Below are positions 58,517-64,000 of a DNA stretch of 64,000 nt, in pieces. Source of the stretch: Stakelama flava (lineage in GTDB: Bacteria > Pseudomonadota > Alphaproteobacteria > Sphingomonadales > Sphingomonadaceae); contig NZ_JAHWZX010000004.1 in assembly GCF_019351405.1 (NCBI RefSeq), forward strand, positions 236,318 to 300,317, in the 5' to 3' direction. The translations under genes were made by a program, and so were the position numbers. Position 1 is the stretch's first letter. Every line of letters starts with the position of its first letter. Under the pieces are notes generated by a model. It was not told the DNA's origin. It searched no databases and saw only the letters and a program-made list of their open reading frames with translations.

Positions 58517-61500
58517 ATGAACAGGCCGGCCTATATTTTCCGCGAAAAGCGGCTTTACAACCGGTGGGTGACGAGTGCGCCGCTGGAAGATTACGCGCTG
58601 CGTCATATCGCGAAGGTCGGGCGCCGCCGGGGGGCGGGATGGATCGCCAATGCTGCGCTGGGAAGCTGCGCCTTTCTGACCTGCGAAGCGATCGGCGCTT
58701 CGATTACGCTCGCTTACGGATGGGCGAACGGCGTCGCCGCGATCGTGGCAGCGATTGTATTGATGTTTCTGGTCAGCGCGCCGATCGCCTACCATTCCGC
58801 CAGGGAAGGGCTTGGCATCGACCTGCTCAGCCGGGGAGCAGGGTTCGGCTATCTGGGCGGGACGGTCACGTCGCTAGTTTTCGCGCTGTACACCGTATTT
58901 CTGTTCACGATCGAAGCCAGCATCATGTCGGTGGCGCTGCGCGCGATGACCGGATTGCCCATTGGCGTCGCGCATATCGTCAGCGCCTGCGCCGTGCTGC
59001 CGATCGCGATATACGGCATGCGAGCGATCGCGCGGTTTCAAATTGCGACCCAGCCGCTGTGGCTGATCGTCCAGATTGCGCCGATCGTTTATATTCTGTG
59101 GGCAGGGGGCGATGCGCTGAACGAATGGACCGCCTTCACCGGACGGCTTCAGTCGCCCGCGGGCGGAATATCGCTTCTCGATGTTGGTTTCGCGCTGTCG
59201 ATGATACTGGCGCTGTTGCCGCTGATCGGTGCTCAGACGGACTATCTGCGGTTCATGCCGTCGCGCGAGGAAACGACACGCATTCGCTGGTGGCTGGCGG
59301 TGATGGGCGGCGGGCCGGGATGGACGTTGATCGGCGGGGTCAAATTGCTGTTGGGGTCGTTTCTTGCATCCTACGCAGTGTCGCTTGGATTGCCGTCAAA
59401 CGCCGCAGAAACGCCGATTAACCTGTTTGCGGCGGTACTGAACCAGATTGGCGACAGTCCGCGCGCTTCACTGATCCTTACCGGCGTCTTCGTGATCATC
59501 TGCCAGCTGAAGATCAACGTGACGAACGCCTATGCGGGATCGATCGCATGGTCGAACTTCTTCTCCCGCCTGACGCTCAGCCATCCGGGGCGGGTGGTGT
59601 GGCTGTTCCTCAACGTCACGCTGGCACTGCTGCTGATGGAATTCGGGGCGTTTGCCATCACCAACGACTTGCTGATGCTGCTCGCCAGCGTCGCGGCGGG
59701 ATGGCTCGGCGCGCTGGCAGGCGACCTTACGATATCCCGGTCGCTGGGCCTCAATTCCGGTCAAATCGAATTCAAACGGGCACATCTGTACGACATCAAT
59801 CCGGTCGGGATCGGTGCGATGCTGCTTTCTCTTCTTGTCGCGGGTCTCAGTTTTCTGGGCTTTTTAGGCGATATCGCCCAAGCGTTCGCTCCCGCCCTGG
59901 GCCTGGTTGTCGCCTTTGTCGGCGCCCCCGCGATCGCACTTGCCACCGGCAGTCGATTCTATCGCGCGCGCGAAACGCGACTGCCCACGCAGCAGGGACG
60001 TCATGTCTGCGCCGTGTGCGAAACGCCGTTCGAACCGCGCGAAATGGCGCATTGCCCGGTATATGCCGGAACCATCTGCTCGCTGTGCTGCACGCTGGAA
60101 GCGCGCTGCCACGACCGCTGCAAGGAAGGCAGTTCGATACGCGAACAGGGCAAGGCGCTGTTCGGATGGATGATGCCGCCGTCGATCCTGCGTCATGCCG
60201 ACAGCCCCCTTGGCCGCTTTATCGGGCTGATGGCGCTGTTCAGCCTGATCAACGCCCTGATCATTCAGCTCGTTTATCACGAATATACGGCCTATGTTCC
60301 CGAAGCGGCCGATTATGTGCGCGCGGTGCTTTGGATCGTGTTTTTCGGCTTTTCCACGATGTTCGGCGTGGCGGCATGGATATTGGTGCTCGCCCAGCGC
60401 AGCAGCCATGCGGCGGAACGCGAAACCAGCCATCACATGGAAAAGCTGATCGAGGAAATTTCGGCGCATGAAGTGACCGACGCCGAATTGCAGCGGGCAA
60501 AGGCGACCGCGGAATCGGCGAACCTTGCCAAAAGCCGCTTTCTGGCAAGCGTCAGCCACGAAATCCGGTCGCCGCTCAATTCGATCTATGGCTATGCGCA
60601 ATTGCTGGAGCGCGACGACGGGGTTGGCGCAGTTCAGGCGGCGAAGGTCATTCGCCGCAGTTCAGAGCATCTGTCCAATCTGGTCGAAGGCCTGCTCGAT
60701 ATCTCCCAGGTGGAAAGCGGGGTGCTGCGCCTGAGCCGCGATCAGATTCGCTTTCCCGTCTTCCTTGAACAGATCGCGGATATGTTCGAACCGCAGGCGG
60801 CGCAGCAGGGAATCGAGTTCGTGTTCCAACGGCCGCGGCGGTTGCCCGAATTCGTCAACGGCGATCAGAAGCGGCTGCGTCAGGTGCTGATCAACCTGTT
60901 GTCGAACGCCCTGAAATTCACGCACAAGGGCAGCGTCGCCTTCACCGTTCACTATCGCAACGAACTGGCGACCTTTGAAATCGCCGACACCGGCCCCGGA
61001 ATTACCGAAGAGGATGCTGAGCGGGTGTTCAAACCGTTCGAACGCGGCAGCGGCGTCTCGGCGCATTCGCATAGCGGTGTCGGCCTGGGCCTCGCGATCA
61101 CGCAGGCGCTGGTGCATATCATGGGGGGCGAGATCAAACTCGTGAGCGAAGTGGGCGAGGGATCGCGCTTCACCGTGCGCGTCATGCTTTCGCAGCCGCT
61201 GTCGCAACCGACTGATACCACGCCCGCATCTGCCGTCACCGGCTATGCCGGTCCCGGCCGCACGATCATGATGGTCGACGATGATCCTACACAGCTTGCC
61301 ATGCTGCGCGATTTTCTGGAACCGCTCGGCTTCGCGATCCTGACTGCGCGCGACGGCGATAGCGGGATTGCGCTTGCCGCCCGGTCGCAACCGGACCTGG
61401 TATTGCTCGACATATCGATGCCGGGAAAATCGGGGTGGGAAACCGCCCGCGCGCTGCGCCAATTACATGGCGGTGCGCTGAAGATTGTGATTGTATCCGC

Positions 61501-61903
61501 CGATGCGCATCAATCCGATGGCGTGCATGACCACGAAGCGGTGCACGACATGTTTCTTACCAAGCCCGTGGAATTCACCATGCTGCTCGACACGATAACC
61601 AGCCAACTGGGGCTGAAATGGATCGGAAGCGATGCCGGGGCTTGCGAAACCGAATGGCGGCGTCACGGCGCAGCCAAGTCCGCCCCACGCCCGCTGCCGC
61701 CACAGTCGCGACCCTATCTGGCGGAAATCGAACGGCTGGCCCGTATCGGCTATGTGCGCGGCATAGAGGCGCAGATAGACGCGCTTGCCGAGACGGTTCC
61801 CGAAGCTACGCGGCTTGTGGAGGAAATGCGTATCTGTCTTGATTCATTCGATCTGAAGGCATTGGCCACGATTGCAAAGGCGTCCCAGCAACATGCCCGA
61901 TGA
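58517..61903 (+). CDS. Hybrid histidine kinase with NCS1-transporter-like sensor and Cys-rich domain
   Basis: 1128 residues. The first 470 or so form a purine/cytosine permease (NCS1)-like bundle (ANAALGSCAFLTCEAIGASIT; GIDLLSRGAGFGYLGG; FQIATQPLWLIVQ). At about 497-537 a Cys-rich module follows (CAVC..., CSLCC, C...C), probably a zinc ribbon. Two more helices precede HisKA (SVSHEIRSPLNSIYG, His about 680), HATPase (NLLSNALKFTH; ADTGPGI; GVGLGLAI) and a receiver (MMVDDDPTQLAML; Asp about 964 in LLDISMPG). About 110 C-terminal residues are unassigned. A transporter-type sensor fits detection of a small substrate. The stop overlaps the regulator gene by 11 bp. Confidence 0.9.
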   Translation: MNRPAYIFREKRLYNRWVTSAPLEDYALRHIAKVGRRRGAGWIANAALGSCAFLTCEAIGASITLAYGWANGVAAIVAAIVLMFLVSAPIAYHSAREGLGIDLLSRGAGFGYLGGTVTSLVFALYTVFLFTIEASIMSVALRAMTGLPIGVAHIVSACAVLPIAIYGMRAIARFQIATQPLWLIVQIAPIVYILWAGGDALNEWTAFTGRLQSPAGGISLLDVGFALSMILALLPLIGAQTDYLRFMPSREETTRIRWWLAVMGGGPGWTLIGGVKLLLGSFLASYAVSLGLPSNAAETPINLFAAVLNQIGDSPRASLILTGVFVIICQLKINVTNAYAGSIAWSNFFSRLTLSHPGRVVWLFLNVTLALLLMEFGAFAITNDLLMLLASVAAGWLGALAGDLTISRSLGLNSGQIEFKRAHLYDINPVGIGAMLLSLLVAGLSFLGFLGDIAQAFAPALGLVVAFVGAPAIALATGSRFYRARETRLPTQQGRHVCAVCETPFEPREMAHCPVYAGTICSLCCTLEARCHDRCKEGSSIREQGKALFGWMMPPSILRHADSPLGRFIGLMALFSLINALIIQLVYHEYTAYVPEAADYVRAVLWIVFFGFSTMFGVAAWILVLAQRSSHAAERETSHHMEKLIEEISAHEVTDAELQRAKATAESANLAKSRFLASVSHEIRSPLNSIYGYAQLLERDDGVGAVQAAKVIRRSSEHLSNLVEGLLDISQVESGVLRLSRDQIRFPVFLEQIADMFEPQAAQQGIEFVFQRPRRLPEFVNGDQKRLRQVLINLLSNALKFTHKGSVAFTVHYRNELATFEIADTGPGITEEDAERVFKPFERGSGVSAHSHSGVGLGLAITQALVHIMGGEIKLVSEVGEGSRFTVRVMLSQPLSQPTDTTPASAVTGYAGPGRTIMMVDDDPTQLAMLRDFLEPLGFAILTARDGDSGIALAARSQPDLVLLDISMPGKSGWETARALRQLHGGALKIVIVSADAHQSDGVHDHEAVHDMFLTKPVEFTMLLDTITSQLGLKWIGSDAGACETEWRRHGAAKSAPRPLPPQSRPYLAEIERLARIGYVRGIEAQIDALAETVPEATRLVEEMRICLDSFDLKALATIAKASQQHAR

Positions 61904-62813
61904 AACGCTGAGCAAGGACCGGATCCTCGTCGTCGATGATACGCCTGATTCGCTGCGCTTTCTGGTCGATACGCTGGAGCGGGAGAATATGGCGGTGCTG
62001 ATCGCCAATAGCGGCGAAGCGGCGATCGAACTGCTGAACCATGTTACTCCCGATCTTATCCTGATGGATGCCGTGATGCCGGGCCTGAGCGGATTCGAGG
62101 CGACCCGGAATATCAAGCGCACGCCCGATCATGCGCACATCCCGGTGATTTTCATGACCGGCCTGACCGATCCCGAAAATGTCGTGGCGGCGATGGAGGC
62201 CGGCGGCGTTGATTATGTCCGCAAGCCGATCGTGGTCAGCGAACTGCTCGCCCGCCTGCGTGTGCATCTTTCCAACGCCCGCATCTCGCACGGGTCCCGT
62301 CTCGCGCTCGATGCGACGGGGCGTCACCTGATCGCGGTCGATGATCGCGGCGCGCTTTTATGGTGCACGCCGCAGGCGGAAAATCTGATCGCGCGCATTC
62401 TGCCGGGATGGGCCAAGGAGGAAAAACGCTTGCCCGCCGAACTTGCCAGGCCGGTCGAGCGGCTTTGCGGCGGCTCGCTGGGGGCGGGGGCCTCGCTGCG
62501 CGCCGAGGCGGGCGATTTCGAAGTCGAACTTACCCTTGTCGAGGCGGAAAAACCCGGTGAACGGTTGATCCGCCTGACCGAGATCAGGGAAGATGCGCAG
62601 GTCGAATTGCTGCAGAAACAGCATGGACTGACACGGCGTGAGGCCGAAGTTCTGTTATGGGTAAGCTATGGCAAGCCCAATCGGGTCATCAGCGAAATTC
62701 TCGACATCAGCCCGCGTACGGTAAACAAGCATCTGGAAAAGGTGTTCGAAAAGCTTGGCGTGGAAACCCGTGCCGCCGCCACTGCGATGGCGGTTCGCAC
62801 CGTTACCGGCTGA
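61893..62813 (+). CDS. LuxR/NarL-type response regulator
   Basis: A 306-residue regulator. The N-terminal receiver (RILVVDDTPDSLRFL; phospho-Asp in LILMDAVMPGLSGF; Lys in YVRKPIVVSELL) is followed by a linker of about 110 residues and a C-terminal LuxR helix-turn-helix (LTRREAEVLLWVSYGKPNRV, PRTVNKHLEKVFEKLGV). The long linker differs from standard NarL proteins (about 215 residues). Overlap with the kinase gene makes it the cognate regulator and the best candidate to bind the shared 19-bp motif. Confidence 0.93.
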   Translation: MPDETLSKDRILVVDDTPDSLRFLVDTLERENMAVLIANSGEAAIELLNHVTPDLILMDAVMPGLSGFEATRNIKRTPDHAHIPVIFMTGLTDPENVVAAMEAGGVDYVRKPIVVSELLARLRVHLSNARISHGSRLALDATGRHLIAVDDRGALLWCTPQAENLIARILPGWAKEEKRLPAELARPVERLCGGSLGAGASLRAEAGDFEVELTLVEAEKPGERLIRLTEIREDAQVELLQKQHGLTRREAEVLLWVSYGKPNRVISEILDISPRTVNKHLEKVFEKLGVETRAAATAMAVRTVTG

Positions 62814-62860
62814 GGTGATCTACAGCACGCCGCCGCATCATCTCCGTTGTCTGCCACTCG

Positions 62861-63787
62861 TCAGTCGGACGGCGTTGCGGGCGTACTCCACCAGGATAGC
62901 GTGTGCCGGTCATGCTCGCTCGTCCAGATGCCCGATGGCGTATAGCGCAATGCTCCGCTTCCGGCCTCTGGACCGATCCGCGCGCTGACTTCCATCGTTT
63001 CCGGATCGATCACGGCAAAGGTCTGTCCGGCGGTGGTGCGCAGCCACACCTTTCCCCCGCCGGTGTCGATGTCGCCGTATTTCAGCGTCTCGTCCACCTT
63101 GATCCGGCCAGCCACCTGACCGGTATCCGGGTCGATCCGGGCAACGGTACCGTCGCCCTGTTCCTGAACCCACACGCCGCCCGCACCGGCGGCCAGAAAG
63201 CCCGGTTGACGGCCGAGAGGGGCGGTGGATACCACGCTGTTCGTTTCAGGGTCGATCTGTTGCACGCTGTTTTGCGTGGCGCTGACGGCCCAGAGTGAGC
63301 CGAAACCGAAGGCAAGGTAATATGTGCCCGGATCAACCGCGATCTTGTCGGTCACCGAATTGCTGGCCGGGTCGACGCGGGCGATTTCGCCCTTTTCATT
63401 GCTGGCGATCCAGATAGATCCTGCGCCTGCTGCGACGATCAGTTCGCCGGCGGGATTGGCGATGCCGGTGGGAATCGAATTTGTCAGCTTGGTGGTCTTC
63501 AGGTCGATCCGGTTGAGCGTGCGGTTTTCGCAGTCGGCAACCCATAGCGATCCGGCAGCGATGGTCATCGCGCCGCACGGGTGCGCCATCGCAACCGCGC
63601 CCAGCTTTCCATCGCGCGACCAGTGTTCGACCCGACCCCGGTTGGTCACCCAGACCGTGGTGCCGTCAACGGCCAGAAAGTCGGCGAAGCCCGGCACATC
63701 GAGAACCTTGTCCGCATGATCCGCGGCGTGCGCGGACGTGAATGCCATGCAGGCGGCGATTGCGGCGATTGCCCGGTTTTTCTTCAC
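62861..63787 (-). CDS. Secreted YncE/Vgb-like beta-propeller protein
   Basis: 308 residues. Signal peptide MKKNRAIAAIAACMAFTSAHA. The rest is a run of about seven blades of the type GSIWIASNEKGEIARVDP / VGRIKVDETLKYGDIDTGG, as in YncE, NHL and virginiamycin B lyase-like proteins. Such propellers accompany PQQ- or quinone-dependent dehydrogenases, and methylamine dehydrogenase's large subunit is also a propeller, but this one is shorter. The GTG start at 63787 follows GAGG. It is convergent with the regulator gene; 66 bp upstream lies motif copy 4, in the opposite orientation. Confidence 0.85.
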   Translation of the reverse strand: MKKNRAIAAIAACMAFTSAHAADHADKVLDVPGFADFLAVDGTTVWVTNRGRVEHWSRDGKLGAVAMAHPCGAMTIAAGSLWVADCENRTLNRIDLKTTKLTNSIPTGIANPAGELIVAAGAGSIWIASNEKGEIARVDPASNSVTDKIAVDPGTYYLAFGFGSLWAVSATQNSVQQIDPETNSVVSTAPLGRQPGFLAAGAGGVWVQEQGDGTVARIDPDTGQVAGRIKVDETLKYGDIDTGGGKVWLRTTAGQTFAVIDPETMEVSARIGPEAGSGALRYTPSGIWTSEHDRHTLSWWSTPATPSD

Positions 63788-63853
63788 GATGCTTGCCTCA
63801 TAATGCTGTCGGGCTTTGCCGCTCGACTAAGCCGGAACAGTTGCGATGGCCGA

Positions 63854-63869
63854 TACGTCAAACGCCCCA
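63854..63869 (+). promoter_or_regulatory. Regulon motif copy 4, truncated at the IS boundary
   Basis: Reads TACGTCAAACGCCCCA, the first 16 bases of the motif; the terminal TGG is replaced by GAA. The IS5-type transposase stop codon lies 5 bp further on. Its plus orientation points into the insertion sequence, so its original target gene is probably beyond it. Confidence 0.55.
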
Positions 63870-63873
63870 GAAC

Positions 63874-64000
63874 CTAGGCGGCGTGGACAAATTTGAGCCA
63901 GTATCTGGCGGTGGCGACGTGGACCATGCCGAGGAAGCTGCTGGTCAGTTGGTCGTAGCGGGTGGCGATGGCCCGGTTGATCTTGAGGTGACCGAACATG
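63874..64000 (-). mobile_element. IS5-family transposase, C-terminal end
   Basis: The last 41 codons of a DDE transposase are visible (MFGHLKINRAIATRYDQLTS ... ARYWLKFVHAA, stop TAG at 63874-63876). KINRAIATRYDQL and the Phe-Val-His end are typical of IS5/IS427-group elements. The rest of the element, including the other terminal repeat, lies beyond the window. The left border is probably between 63869 and 63874. Confidence 0.8.

Overview
The window is 64 kb of GC-rich chromosome from a Gram-negative alphaproteobacterium, most likely a member of the Sphingomonadaceae. I infer this from two large TonB-dependent receptors, a TPR-sulfotransferase, a lipoprotein intradiol dioxygenase, a TamA/TamB pair, PepSY membrane proteins, tightly overlapping ATGA/GTGA gene pairs and the protein sequences overall. 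No rRNA, tRNA, CRISPR array or prophage was seen. The only mobile element is the end of an IS5-type transposase at the right edge.

Layout. 1-6632: the 5' part of katG, a divergent PepSY iron-uptake-like pair behind a Fur-like box, an MscS channel and a prepilin-peptidase pair. 6805-11324: a DUF1989/GntA-like pair, then the tyrosine catabolic genes hmgA and hppD with a divergent MarR regulator. 11406-21240: malate synthase G, a YihY/BrkB membrane protein and the outer-membrane assembly pair tamA-tamB. 21290-26834: a Baeyer-Villiger-type monooxygenase, then an overlapping trehalose operon otsB-GH15-otsA. 27032-33405: a leucine/isovalerate operon (ivd-mccB-mccA-GNAT) behind a CitE-like lyase. 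33547-40921: an autotransporter, a two-component system, an EF-hand lipoprotein, a Spy/CpxP-like protein and a small CxxC protein. 41085-54566: a YtcJ-like amidohydrolase, PaiB- and MocR-type regulators, then a PepSY, esterase, TonB receptor and S9 peptidase run, the lipoprotein dioxygenase and the TPR-sulfotransferase.

54655-63787 is the most unusual part. It holds a TonB-dependent receptor, a 42-residue peptide gene overlapping a MauD-like thioredoxin gene, a transporter-fused hybrid histidine kinase overlapping a LuxR-type response regulator, and a secreted YncE/Vgb-like beta-propeller. A 19-bp motif, TACGTCAAAYGCCYCATGG, lies upstream of three of these transcription units, always in the direction of transcription. 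A fourth, truncated copy lies directly against the IS5-type transposase end. I read this as one dedicated regulon, probably for import and oxidation of a small substrate or for maturation of a cysteine peptide. The substrate is unknown.
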